In this document: positions 8,679 to 16,305 of the stretch, in pieces
Numbering within the stretch: position 1 is the stretch's first letter
How the letters are laid out: every line of letters starts with the position of its first letter
Assembly (NCBI RefSeq): GCF_024295805.1
Contig: NZ_JANCLX010000019.1
Location: 62,001 to 126,000 of the forward strand
DNA from: Streptomyces cucumeris
Lineage (GTDB): Bacteria > Actinomycetota > Actinomycetes > Streptomycetales > Streptomycetaceae
DNA: 64,000 nucleotides
Reading direction: 5' to 3'
Notes under the pieces: generated by a model
Database searches by the model: none
What the model saw: the letters and a program-made list of their open reading frames with translations, nothing else
What the model was told of the DNA's origin: nothing
Made by a program: the position numbers and the translations under genes

Positions 8679-8710
8679 TCCCTGGTGATACCAAGCGGTA
8701 TCACCAGGGA
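8679..8710. promoter_or_regulatory. perfect 14-bp inverted repeat, likely TetR operator
   Basis: TCCCTGGTGATACC and its exact complement GGTATCACCAGGGA are separated by AAGC. It lies between the divergent amidase and TetR genes, 32 bases upstream of the amidase start, where binding would block both promoters. Confidence 0.8.
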
Positions 8711-8775
8711 TGGTTTGGTACCGTAGCAGCGATGGAACAGGGCGACAACGCCGATCGCACAGCGGAGGCAACCGC

Positions 8776-9393
8776 GTGACAGTCAGCTCGAGAAGGCCGA
8801 CGAGGGTGGCGACGCTGCCCCCGCGGGAGCGCATCCTCGACGCCGCCGAGGAACTTTTCCTCAAGGAAGGCATCGGGCGAGTCGGCCTCCAGGCGATCGC
8901 CGATCGGGCCAAGACCACCAAGATGGCGATCTACCGGCACTTCGAGTCCAAGGACGCCCTGATCGTCGAGTGGCTGCGCATCGTCACCCATGACTACACG
9001 GCAGCCTTCGACAAGGTGGAGGAGGAGCACCCCGACGACGCCCGCGCTCAACTGCTCGGCCTGGCCCAGTTCATCGCCGACGGACTTCCGGCGATCACAC
9101 ACCGGGGCTGTCCCTTCATCAACTCGATAGCCGAGCTGCCCGACCCGGCACACCCGGCGCGCCAATTGATCCAGAGCCACAAGGCCCGGCAGGCACGCAG
9201 ACTCACCGCCATGTGCGCACGGGCCGGTCTGCCGGACCCCGAGCAGACCTGCGCCGCGATCACCTTCCTCCTCGAGGGCGCGCAGATCAGCGCTCAGAAC
9301 GGGAGCATCGATCAGGCAGGAGATCGCCTCATGAGAGCGGTCGAGGCCATCGTGCTGCCCGATGCCGCCCAGAAGAAGGCGTCACGCGGCTGA
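8776..9393 (+). CDS. TetR/AcrR-family transcriptional regulator
   Basis: A 205-residue TetR-type regulator. The N-terminal HTH is clear: RERILDAAEELFLKEGIGRV, GLQAIADRAKTTKMAIYRHF and ESKDALI are helices 1-4. The C-terminal ligand domain includes THRGCPFINSIAELPDPAHP, common in a subgroup controlling redox or degradation genes. The GTG at 8776 follows GCGGAGGCAACC; an earlier in-frame start at 8710 would begin inside the operator and lacks a ribosome site. It almost certainly binds the 8679-8710 inverted repeat, repressing itself and the divergent amidase. The inducer is unknown. Confidence 0.92.
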   Translation: MTVSSRRPTRVATLPPRERILDAAEELFLKEGIGRVGLQAIADRAKTTKMAIYRHFESKDALIVEWLRIVTHDYTAAFDKVEEEHPDDARAQLLGLAQFIADGLPAITHRGCPFINSIAELPDPAHPARQLIQSHKARQARRLTAMCARAGLPDPEQTCAAITFLLEGAQISAQNGSIDQAGDRLMRAVEAIVLPDAAQKKASRG

Positions 9394-9434
9394 GGCCGGC
9401 TCTGCGAGTGTCCGATCGCCCGACGCGATGAGCC

Positions 9435-9590
9435 TTTCGGGCTGCCGCTGACGTGCTGCGTACTGATGAGGCAGTGCGCAGTGGATCTGACGCTGCTGCC
9501 CGAGCAGCGCCGTCGGTACGCAGCGATGTGTGCCGGGCTGCACCGCGGCCGGATCGCGTTGCCCGGCCTCCGGCCACCCCCGGCGGAGGC
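9435..9590 (+). pseudogene. frameshifted remnant of a Streptomyces transposase
   Basis: Two frames read like the N-terminal third of a large Streptomyces transposase family whose members carry ...LCTDGPVRSLVDLTLLPEHRRGH...: first RAAADVLRTDEAVRS, then after a shift at about 9478, VDLTLLPEQRRRYAAMCAG and LHRGRIALPGLR. No start, catalytic domain or terminal repeats remain. It lies between the TetR gene and the convergent MerR-HEAT gene and marks an old insertion. The family match is from memory of the motif, not a search. Confidence 0.45.
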
Positions 9591-9610
9591 TCTCCGGACC
9601 ATACGATCCG

Positions 9611-10615
9611 TCACTGTGTGCCGCGTAGCCGAAGAAGGTAGGTCGCGGTCAGCGCAACGGCACGGTCCTCGTCGTGCGACAGCTCCCTGAGGGCGCGTGA
9701 CGCCGTCGTCCCCGGGACGCCGGCCAGCGCCTGGGTCAGCCGTCCGCGTGCGGGCGCTCGGGCGGTGTCGTGGGCGAGGCGGTCGACGAGCTCGGTCGCG
9801 ATCCGCTCTGCTCCCGCGGTGTCGTCCGCCAGCACGCTCAGCGCATCGGCCGCATCGGTGTCGTTTCTCCCTTCCACGATCATGTCGATGAGGATCGGGA
9901 CCGTATCGGCCACTCCGCGTGGCCCGAGCGCCAGAGCCGCGTACCCGCGGACCACGACGTCGGGGTGTGCGAGGGCGTGCCGCAGATGCGCGGTGGCCTC
10001 ACCGCCGGGCAACTCGGCCAGGGATCGCACGGCACGTTCCCGCACCGCGGCCACGGGTGAGGCAAGGCCCTCCGCCAGCAGTGCCGGGCCGTCGTCGCCC
10101 GATCGCGCCAGAGCCCATCGAAGGGCTCCGGCGACGTTCGGTTCCGTCTCGTTCAGTACCGCCCGGACCAGGGCCTCCACGGGCACCGGAACCTCGTCCA
10201 CCGATGAAAGGGCCGCGCGCTGGCGTGTGCCGGCGCTCTTGGACTCCAGTGCCTGGAGGAGCGCAACGACCTGGAGGACGTCCTCCCAGCCTTCAGGGGC
10301 AGCGGCGTCGATCCGGCACAGCCGCGTGAGCAGCTCGGTCTCGGCCGCGATGCGTTCACGTGTCTGAGCGATGAGGTCGCCGACGAGCGCCGAGGGCGTG
10401 AAGCCGGGATCGTCCAGCGCATGCCCGATCTCACGCAGCGACAGCCCCAGGGACCGCAGGCTCTCGATATGGAAGATCCGTCGGATGTCCTCCCCGGAGT
10501 ACTCCCGGTATCCGGAGCCCGTACGACCCGAGGGGCGCACCAGACCGAGCGACTCGTAGTGCCGGAGCATGCGGGCACTGACCCCGGACCGTCGTGCCAC
10601 CTCACCGATCAACAC
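9611..10615 (-). CDS. MerR-family regulator with HEAT-repeat C-terminal domain
   Basis: The 334-residue product joins a MerR HTH (LIGEVARRSGVSARMLRHYE, then GYREYSGEDIRRI and LRSLGLSLREIG) to a long alpha-solenoid of HEAT-like repeats (RERAVRSLAELPGGEATAHL; VVVRGYAALALG). Classic MerR proteins end in a short coiled coil and metal loop; here the HEAT array replaces the effector region, suggesting protein-protein sensing. I start it at GTG 10615, which follows AGGAGGGATGATGGGGAC and gives the canonical MerR N terminus; GTG 10642 in the same frame would overlap the upstream HEAT gene by 20 bp but lacks a ribosome site. It is the second gene of an operon with the HEAT protein, behind a MerR-type promoter. 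Confidence 0.88.
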   Translation of the reverse strand: MLIGEVARRSGVSARMLRHYESLGLVRPSGRTGSGYREYSGEDIRRIFHIESLRSLGLSLREIGHALDDPGFTPSALVGDLIAQTRERIAAETELLTRLCRIDAAAPEGWEDVLQVVALLQALESKSAGTRQRAALSSVDEVPVPVEALVRAVLNETEPNVAGALRWALARSGDDGPALLAEGLASPVAAVRERAVRSLAELPGGEATAHLRHALAHPDVVVRGYAALALGPRGVADTVPILIDMIVEGRNDTDAADALSVLADDTAGAERIATELVDRLAHDTARAPARGRLTQALAGVPGTTASRALRELSHDEDRAVALTATYLLRLRGTQ

Positions 10616-10622
10616 GTCCCCA

Positions 10623-11291
10623 TCATCCCTCCTGGCCGGCACCGCCGAGGGCCACGCAGCGCTTCGCCTCCTCGATCGCGAACTCGAATCCGGTGTCCGG
10701 CTCGCGCAGCAGCCGTTCCGTGGCGAGCGCGTGTGCGCGCATGTGCGGGTCAGGAGCCGTCGTCGCGGTACGCAGAGCCGGCACGATCACTTCCCCCAGG
10801 TCGACCAGGGCCCGGCTGAGACTCAACTGCATCTCGCGCCCACCGCGTCCGAGCTGCCTCGCCAACTCCCCGGCCAACGCGGACTCCTCACCTTCCGGCA
10901 CCAGCACCACCGCGGTCCGCCAAGCGCTCCGCGCCACCTCGTCGTCGGCGTCGGACAACAGCGCCCACGAGATTGCCGGCCACGCCCGCCGGTCCCCGAT
11001 CTTGGACAGCGTGTGCAGCGCCTGGCTCCGTGCCTGCGCACGCTCCGAGCGGACCTCGCGGATCAGCGCGGGGAGCGTCATGGACACCGGGTGGCGGGTG
11101 AGCGCCCAGGTCAGCATGTCGCGGACGAAGAACTCGGGCTCGACCGCGCATCGCTCGATCAGCTTGTCGACGAAGCCCGGATCCGGCGCCGTGCCGACTG
11201 CCAGTGCGGCTCGCAGCCGCATGGACGAACTGCCGTCCTCCAACCCCTTGAGCACTCGTATCGCATCCGGGTCCTCTCGCGTGACCGTCAC
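10623..11291 (-). CDS. HEAT-repeat protein
   Basis: This 222-residue protein consists almost wholly of HEAT-like helical pairs, for example SSMRLRAALAVGTAPDP, VRDMLTWALTRHPVSMTLPA and RSQALHTLSKIGDRRAWPAI. There is no catalytic motif. The GTG at 11291 is chosen because GAGGAGGTGGTCTCG precedes it and the protein then begins MTVTREDPDAIRVLKGLEDG, the usual family start; the frame upstream has no protein-like character. The gene ends 8 bases before the chosen start of the MerR-HEAT regulator, so both are made together. A likely role is as a partner or antagonist of that regulator, since both proteins carry the same repeat type; this is inference. Confidence 0.82.
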   Translation of the reverse strand: MTVTREDPDAIRVLKGLEDGSSSMRLRAALAVGTAPDPGFVDKLIERCAVEPEFFVRDMLTWALTRHPVSMTLPALIREVRSERAQARSQALHTLSKIGDRRAWPAISWALLSDADDEVARSAWRTAVVLVPEGEESALAGELARQLGRGGREMQLSLSRALVDLGEVIVPALRTATTAPDPHMRAHALATERLLREPDTGFEFAIEEAKRCVALGGAGQEG

Positions 11292-11313
11292 CGAGACCAC
11301 CTCCTCGACGAGC

Positions 11314-11344
11314 AGTGAAAGCCTTGTCACCGTGTCAAGGTCAA
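11314..11344 (-). promoter_or_regulatory. MerR-type promoter/operator with 19-bp spacer
   Basis: On the minus strand TTGACC (-35) and TTCACT (-10) are separated by exactly 19 bp, the overlong spacer characteristic of MerR-activated promoters. The spacer is filled by an interrupted palindrome, CCTTGaCACgGTGaCAAGG. It sits about 23 bp upstream of the HEAT-MerR operon start, so the regulator probably controls its own operon. Confidence 0.65.
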
Positions 11345-11569
11345 ACAAGGACCCGCCGCGGGGGAGCGCCCCGCGGCTCGCCTGACGCCCCGGCGACCTT
11401 GGATGAACCCGAACTCGACAGGGTGGCAGATGACATGCGGCAGTTTGTGAGCTGCTGGAGCAATGCCTGACTCGGTTCGTCGCCACGCCGAACCGGGGTT
11501 CCTGCGGGCACGGTTTCCGGCGCCTCAGTATGAAGACGGACCCTGGACGTTCGCTGGGTTGCATGTGAT

Positions 11570-11601
11570 GCCGTGATCCCGCCGAGGCGTGGGATCACGG
11601 C
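11570..11601. terminator. hairpin terminator
   Basis: GCCGTGATCCC and GGGATCACGGC form a perfect 11-bp stem around a 10-base loop, just beyond the end of the minus-strand methyltransferase gene. Confidence 0.6.
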
Positions 11602-11628
11602 CAGGCCGGGCAGTGGGATTGATCCGGA

Positions 11629-12369
11629 TCAGCCGGAGTAGGTCTGGCGCAAGACCAGGCAGACGAAGCCAAAGCTGTCCCGGTAGGAACGCAGCCATTC
11701 GGAGCGACGGATAGTGGCCGTGGAGAGAACCTGGAGACCGTCTGGATCATCAGGATGGTCCAGGGCCCATGCAGCCATCGACCCCCAGCATGCCCACTCG
11801 TAGTCGTCGAGCTCACGGCGGGTGCTGACGTGGCCGTGGACGGGCGTCCACCCGTCAGCGTCCACCCGATCCAAGGCGGTCGCCAGGTCGGTGAAATCGC
11901 CAAGCATCTCCACGGCTTCCGGGGAGGGCTCAGCCGCCCAGAATCCGTCACCGATCAGGACGCGTCCGCCAGGAGCCAGATGTTTGCGTGCCGCCGTGAG
12001 AGTGGGGAGCAGACCGCCGAAGGCGTGGGCGGCCCCGATGCAGAGCACCAAGTCGAACGGGTGCGTGGAGACGAAGTCGGCGGCTGCTTGGTGGTGGAGG
12101 ACCAGGCGTTCCTGTACGCCGAGGCTGCTTGCGGTCTCACGGGCTTGTGCCAATGCGTCTTTGGAGACGTCCACGCCCTCGGCGCGCAATCGTTGGTTAC
12201 TGGACAGTGTGCGAAGAAGCCACTCGCCTCCTCCGCAGCCGAGATCGAGCACACGCGCGTCGGGTTGGGATATCCCGCGCTCAAGTAGTTCGCGCACCGA
12301 ATCGTCGTCGACGGGGGACTTAGTCGGATGGTTGGCATGAGCGATCCTGGACATTTGCTCGCGGTTCAT
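11629..12369 (-). CDS. SAM-dependent methyltransferase
   Basis: A 246-residue class I methyltransferase: motif I VLDLGCGGGEWLLRTL (residues about 40-55), motif II RAEGVDVSKDALAQAR, motif IV FDLVLCIGAAHAFGG and motif VI LAPGGRVLIGDGFW. The C-terminal part contains LDDYEWACWGSMAAWA, seen in a Streptomyces subgroup of unknown substrate. The ATG at 12369 is preceded by TAGGCT at a 6-base distance and no ribosome site, so the transcript is probably leaderless. It is monocistronic, bounded by a hairpin terminator downstream. Confidence 0.9.
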   Translation of the reverse strand: MNREQMSRIAHANHPTKSPVDDDSVRELLERGISQPDARVLDLGCGGGEWLLRTLSSNQRLRAEGVDVSKDALAQARETASSLGVQERLVLHHQAAADFVSTHPFDLVLCIGAAHAFGGLLPTLTAARKHLAPGGRVLIGDGFWAAEPSPEAVEMLGDFTDLATALDRVDADGWTPVHGHVSTRRELDDYEWACWGSMAAWALDHPDDPDGLQVLSTATIRRSEWLRSYRDSFGFVCLVLRQTYSG

Positions 12370-12375
12370 CAGGGA

Positions 12376-12381
12376 AGCCTA
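12376..12381 (-). promoter_or_regulatory. -10 box of a likely leaderless promoter
   Basis: TAGGCT on the minus strand lies six bases before the methyltransferase ATG at 12369, with no ribosome site in between. Confidence 0.45.
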
Positions 12382-13017
12382 AGTGGACCATTCGTGAAGT
12401 GACGTTCGTTTGCCGACGAGCGTTGCTGGTCCGCCTGGCAGACCTCCCTGGACCGCAGTGGTTCGGTCGCCTCGTCGAGCACTGGGCGGCGAGGCTGGCT
12501 GTTCATGCGCCCATCGCCGCTTTGCGCCAGGTGGGGATGTTCGCGCCGGTGAGGCGGCGGACCATCACATGGGTCATCGTCCGTCCGGTCCCCACCGCAG
12601 ACCTCGATGTACGCCAGCGGGCAACTGCTCGCCGGCCGCCTAGGTCAGAGGTGTGACTGAGTACCGCGTCCGCTGCGCCATCGCCCGGCAGGTCGGCTCT
12701 CCGGCCTCCTGACGCAGCTCGCGCAGCTCATGGGCGAACCGCTGCACCGGACCAGCGCTCGGGTCCACCGGCCTCTCACGACGGCCCACCGGTTCCCGCT
12801 TCCCTGGTCCTGGCTCTGTCGGCCCGCTCCCGTTGTCCCCCAACTACCTGCGCTTTTGCATTTGTTCGGTGCTCCGGAAGGGGGCTGCCGAACAACCGTG
12901 CAGCCGCTGGAATGGCGGAGCGGCCGCGCCGTGCCCTTTGTTCGAAGGGGGCGCATGGGCCGTCCGCTTACGGAGGTGACCCTCCGCACCCACACCATCC
13001 CCTACAGGAGTTCACCG
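12382..13017. other. 636-bp stretch without a supportable gene
   Basis: No frame reads like a complete protein. A short minus-strand peptide near 12520-12575 (VRRLTGANIPTWRKAAMGA) has plausible codons but is too short to call. The right end holds the leader and ribosome site CAGGAG of the acyltransferase leader ORF. The rest may be decayed sequence. Confidence 0.4.
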
Positions 13018-13089
13018 ATGCACGTCCGCACGACCACTGCACCGCCCGACCGCCGATCACCCCGAGCAGATCGGCGGGTGCTCCGATGA
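13018..13089 (+). CDS. 23-codon leader ORF overlapping the acyltransferase start
   Basis: An ATG with a good ribosome site (CAGGAGTTCACCG) opens a 23-residue, Arg-rich peptide (7 Arg, beginning MHVRTTTAPP) whose TGA overlaps the ATG of the acyltransferase gene as ATGA. The acyltransferase start has no separate strong ribosome site, so it is probably translated by reinitiation after this leader. Whether the peptide itself has a function, for example sensing arginine or translation rate, cannot be told. Confidence 0.5.
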   Translation: MHVRTTTAPPDRRSPRADRRVLR

Positions 13090-14207
13090 CCCTCCTGCTC
13101 GGGCGACCGCAGACAACACCCCCTGCCACAGCCGGTGGTGGCCGGCTGCCGTCCCTGACGGGAATGCGGTGGGCCGCCGCCTTCCTCGTCTTTATCTTCC
13201 ATGTGACGCGATTCGACTACTTCGGCGGCGGCTTCGGACTCGTAGTCGACGGGATACTCGGAGGCGGTGGTGTCGGAGTCTCATTCTTCTTCATCCTCTC
13301 CGGCTTCGTACTGGCCTGGTCGTTCCGCGAGGACGAACGCGCGCTGACGTTCTGGCGCAGAAGGATCGCCCGTGTCTACCCCGTCCACCTGGTAACCGCG
13401 GCAACGGCCCTGGCGCTGGCCTTCACTCTGGTGCCCGGACTGCTGCCCAGTGGCATACCGGAGGCGGTGGCGAATCTGCTGTTGGTCAGTTCCTGGAAGG
13501 AGCAGTGGTGGCAGGCACTCAATCCGGTCAGCTGGTCGCTGACCTGTGAGGCGTTCTTCTACGCGGCCTTCCCCGCCATCTTCGCCCTCCTGCGGCGCCT
13601 CGGACCCCGCCCCCTCACCGCCCTCACGATGGCCAGCACCGCGGCGGTGATATTCATCCCATGCGCCAACCTGACCTTCGCCCTGGGCTGGAGCCCTCAC
13701 TTTCCCCTCGTACGCCTCCCCGAGTTCGTCGTGGGAGCCGCCGCCTGCCGTCTGGTCCAACTCGGCGCCTGGCGCGGCCCCGGCCTCGGCACCTCCGCGG
13801 CTCTGAGCCTTACCGGCTACATCCTGATGTGGCCTCTCCCCAGCGCCTTCTGCTATGCCGCCTGCACGGTCATCGGCCTGGTCTGCCTCATCTCGGCCGC
13901 CGCCGTGGCCGACCTGAACGGCACACCGACCCGATGGCGCCACCCTCGTCTGGTGCGCCTGGGGGAGTGGTCCTTCGCCTTCTACATGATCCACATCCTG
14001 GTCATGCGCACCGGCGAAAGCCTCTTCACCGTCAGCCCCCGCCTCGGCATTGTCCCTGCCCTCGCAGTGACGACCGCCGCCTTTCTTGTCTCCCTCGGCC
14101 TGGCATGGGCGCTCTACGTGGTCGTGGAACTGCGGTGCAGGCACTGGATCCTCCGGGGCGTCCAACGCCCGAGGCGGCTGCGTCTCTCCTCTTCCGCCGA
14201 GCACTGA
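13086..14207 (+). CDS. acyltransferase family 3 membrane protein (OafA/YrhL type)
   Basis: The 373-residue protein has about ten membrane segments and the signatures of acyltransferase family 3: LPSLTGMRWAAAFLVFIFHV with the catalytic-type His, then GVSFFFILSGFVLAWSFRED and the basic FWRRRIARVYPVHL. Relatives transfer acetyl or other acyl groups to cell-surface polysaccharides, lipids or antibiotics. The ATG at 13086 follows a 23-codon leader ORF by ATGA overlap; the longer open frame upstream has no protein-like content. No glycan or antibiotic genes are adjacent, so the acceptor is unknown. Confidence 0.9.
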   Translation: MTLLLGRPQTTPPATAGGGRLPSLTGMRWAAAFLVFIFHVTRFDYFGGGFGLVVDGILGGGGVGVSFFFILSGFVLAWSFREDERALTFWRRRIARVYPVHLVTAATALALAFTLVPGLLPSGIPEAVANLLLVSSWKEQWWQALNPVSWSLTCEAFFYAAFPAIFALLRRLGPRPLTALTMASTAAVIFIPCANLTFALGWSPHFPLVRLPEFVVGAAACRLVQLGAWRGPGLGTSAALSLTGYILMWPLPSAFCYAACTVIGLVCLISAAAVADLNGTPTRWRHPRLVRLGEWSFAFYMIHILVMRTGESLFTVSPRLGIVPALAVTTAAFLVSLGLAWALYVVVELRCRHWILRGVQRPRRLRLSSSAEH

Positions 14208-14632
14208 CTGTTCTCTGTTCTTCCGTGTTCGCGGGGAGGTTGATGGAGGCCCAACCGTTGTCGATCGGGACACCGAGCGCGGCCAGGACGTCGGTGCAAG
14301 TGATGGGGCCAGGCGCGCAGTTCCCCTGACACAGCCCTCACTCGCAAAACGCACCCTGCTGTCGGCACGGCCACAGTGGTTGAGGTCTTGCCACCGGGCG
14401 CCTGAGCCCACAGCGTGGCCCCGTGGCGGGCCTCCTGACCAACTCAACACACGGATCGCATCGTCGGGCCACCGCCGTGACGCGAGGAGAGCCCTTGCCG
14501 GCCGGTGCCAGGGGTATAGCTGCCTCGCTCGCCACAAGGGGGCGTCGAACCGTCGCGCACCGAGGAGCGGCAGACTTGGCAGCCTCGGCTGTGTGCAGCG
14601 GGCAAGCGGCCAGAGAGGTACGGGGTGCGTTG
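14208..14632. other. 425-bp stretch with possible decayed minus-strand coding
   Basis: No complete gene is visible. On the minus strand, from about 14340 to 14215, a start-less segment reads GNCAPGPITCTDVLAALG then VPIDNGWASINLP with good codon use, suggesting the remains of a gene whose 3' part overlaps the acyltransferase end. I cannot assign it. Confidence 0.3.
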
Positions 14633-15157
14633 GTGGACCTCAGCTCGATGATCATCGCGGTGGCAGGTGTCGCGGGAACGCTGGGAGCATCAGTACTGAC
14701 CCAGCGAGGCTCCGAACGAGCGAAGCGCCGGGAAATAGAGCTCGTTCGTGACCATGAAGAGATCCGCGAGAACCGTTCACTTCGACGCACGTGCTATGTC
14801 GAACTCAACCGAGATGCGCGGCAGTTCACCACGGCGCTCAACCGCCACCTGCACGTCATGAGAGAGCGGGGTGTGGAGGACGCCGACAGCGACACACTCG
14901 AGGAGGCGAAGAACGCACACCGCGATCGTTACTCCGAAGCACAGATGATCGCCCCCGACGAAGTGCTCATGCGAGCGAGTGTCGTCAACCAAGCCCTGAA
15001 CAAGGTCTACGGCCAGGTCAAGCGCCTCGAACGCGGTGCCCCCGGGCCGGGCGAAACGATGGACGCCGCAGCCCAGGCCCAGCACGAGGTCTGGGACATG
15101 CTCCGAACCATGAGAACCGCCATGCGTCACGACCTCGGGGTGTCGTACGAGGACTGA
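14633..15157 (+). CDS. hypothetical membrane-anchored protein
   Basis: A 174-residue protein of a family seen in many Streptomyces but without known function. One N-terminal membrane segment (SSMIIAVAGVAGTLGASVLT) is followed by a long charged helical region (RGSERAKRREIELVRDHEEI, then RRTCYVELNRDARQFTTALN), probably a cytoplasmic coiled coil. The GTG at 14633 places the membrane helix at the very N terminus as in the family; the frame extends upstream but that part is not protein-like. It stands alone between the acyltransferase and the NUDIX gene. Confidence 0.72.
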   Translation: MDLSSMIIAVAGVAGTLGASVLTQRGSERAKRREIELVRDHEEIRENRSLRRTCYVELNRDARQFTTALNRHLHVMRERGVEDADSDTLEEAKNAHRDRYSEAQMIAPDEVLMRASVVNQALNKVYGQVKRLERGAPGPGETMDAAAQAQHEVWDMLRTMRTAMRHDLGVSYED

Positions 15158-15286
15158 GAGTTGGCACTCAGGAGTCCCTGGCCGCATTCCGAAGGGGGAG
15201 GCCACTGGAAGCCCCTATGAAGGTCGATCTTGGCAAGGCTAGAGTTCTTGCCTCTGGCTTTGGATGTTGGGGGAGGGGCAGGGACT

Positions 15287-15748
15287 GTGGATGCTCGCGT
15301 GCAGACCCGTGTTTCGGCATACGCCATCGTGATGGAACATGATCGGCTGCTCTTGGCGCGCTTGACGGACGCGTCACCGATCTTCACACCAGGACTGTGG
15401 CACCTGCCCGGCGGAGGAATCGATCCAGGCGAGCAACCCGTGGAGGCCCTGACCCGCGAGCTTCGAGAAGAGACAGGGCTCGAACTCACCTCTGCCCAGC
15501 TCCTCGATGCGCGGACGTACACAGTCCAGCGACGTGGTGTGAACTGGAACCTCACCGCGCTGTTTTACGCCGTCGGTGTCAAGGGCGGGGCCCCCACGGT
15601 GGCCGAGGTCGAGGGTTCCACCGACGCGGCGGTGTGGACCCCTTTGGCGGACCTGCAGGACTCCATGCTGTCGCCGGCGGCTGCCGATGCCCTCCGCCTG
15701 CTTGAGTCCGGGGGCGCAGTGGAGTTGCCGGTCACAGCCGTTCGTTGA
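15287..15748 (+). CDS. NUDIX hydrolase
   Basis: A 153-residue NUDIX protein with the complete Nudix box GGIDPGEQPVEALTRELREE followed by TGL (GX5EX7REUXEEXGU). Such enzymes hydrolyse nucleoside diphosphates linked to other moieties, using Mg2+ held by the REXXEE glutamates. The GTG at 15287 follows GGGAGGGGCAGGGACT, which decides the start over an upstream in-frame ATG at 15230. It converges with the 15986-16898 operon, with a bulged hairpin between them. The substrate is unknown; house-cleaning of oxidised nucleotides or an ADP-ribose role are both possible. Confidence 0.9.
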   Translation: MDARVQTRVSAYAIVMEHDRLLLARLTDASPIFTPGLWHLPGGGIDPGEQPVEALTRELREETGLELTSAQLLDARTYTVQRRGVNWNLTALFYAVGVKGGAPTVAEVEGSTDAAVWTPLADLQDSMLSPAAADALRLLESGGAVELPVTAVR

Positions 15749-15825
15749 GGACTGCGCCGAGCACAGCGGACTCGTAGCGGACGGTGCCCAAGTGGCTGAG
15801 GCCATGCGCGCGGCCCGCTCGTGGT

Positions 15826-15853
15826 CTTGGGCTCAGCCGGTGGCGAGCCCAAG
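15826..15853. terminator. hairpin between convergent genes
   Basis: CTTGGGCTC(A)GCC pairs with GGC(G)AGCCCAAG around a short GGT loop with one mismatch. It lies between the converging NUDIX gene and the small membrane-protein operon. Confidence 0.45.
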
Positions 15854-15985
15854 GCGTCGTGGCTGCGCATGAGCATGCGGTGGCGGTTTGCGACAGCGCT
15901 GCTTGCCGCTCCAGAGTTGGGGGGCGGACCGCCGGGGCCGTCGTCCGGTACGGGGGACCGGATCACACCCAGCAGCCCGCCCGGT

Positions 15986-16132
15986 CTATGGGGTGGCCGG
16001 ATCTCCGGCGATGCACAGCACGACCGCGGCGGCCAGAACAGCGACCATGGTGGCCAGGATCAGCCCGGCGCGGGCGACCCGGAACGCGTACAGCCCGGCA
16101 CGCACTGCAGTCGTCTGGCGGCGGCGTCTCAC
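15986..16132 (-). CDS. small single-span membrane protein (48 aa)
   Basis: The 48-residue product begins with an Arg-rich segment (VRRRRQTTAVRAGLYAFRVA) and continues into one hydrophobic helix (GLILATMVAVLAAAVVLCIA), giving a positive-inside membrane peptide. Its GTG overlaps the stop of the upstream Cys-rich gene by GTGA, the same 4-bp coupling found between the two genes before it. This regular overlap is the main evidence that it is real. It is the last gene of the 16898-15986 operon. Function unknown. Confidence 0.6.
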   Translation of the reverse strand: MRRRRQTTAVRAGLYAFRVARAGLILATMVAVLAAAVVLCIAGDPATP

Positions 16133-16305
16133 CGGTCACCTCCTGACCGGGCCAGTTGCATGGCTTCGGCGTATGCGGCGAGCAGCGTCTCACCCCGCTC
16201 GCACGGGGCGCCCGGCGTCCGGCACGTCAGACAGCCCGCCGCATGCTCGATCGCAGCCCGCCACTCGGGATCAGTCACGGGCTGCGTCTGCTGCACGGCC
16301 GTCAC
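16129..16305 (-). CDS. small Cys-containing protein (58 aa)
   Basis: A 58-residue soluble peptide containing a CLTCRTPGAPC cluster (residues about 26-36), which could bind zinc or iron or serve in redox chemistry, followed by a short helix GETLLAAYAEAMQLARSG. The GTG at 16305 overlaps the stop of the preceding gene as GTGA, and its own stop overlaps the next GTG in the same way. Small proteins with this cluster are common partners of XRE-type regulators in Streptomyces, as here. Function unknown. Confidence 0.65.
   Translation of the reverse strand: MTAVQQTQPVTDPEWRAAIEHAAGCLTCRTPGAPCERGETLLAAYAEAMQLARSGGDR

Noticed and set aside
12399..12656. Plus-strand ORF of 85 codons after the methyltransferase gene
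   Set aside because: No ribosome site or recognisable content; the opposite strand is equally open.
14208..14340. Minus-strand segment CAPGPITCTDVLAALG
   Set aside because: Protein-like but start-less and overlapping the acyltransferase end; too little to call a gene, noted only as possible decayed sequence.
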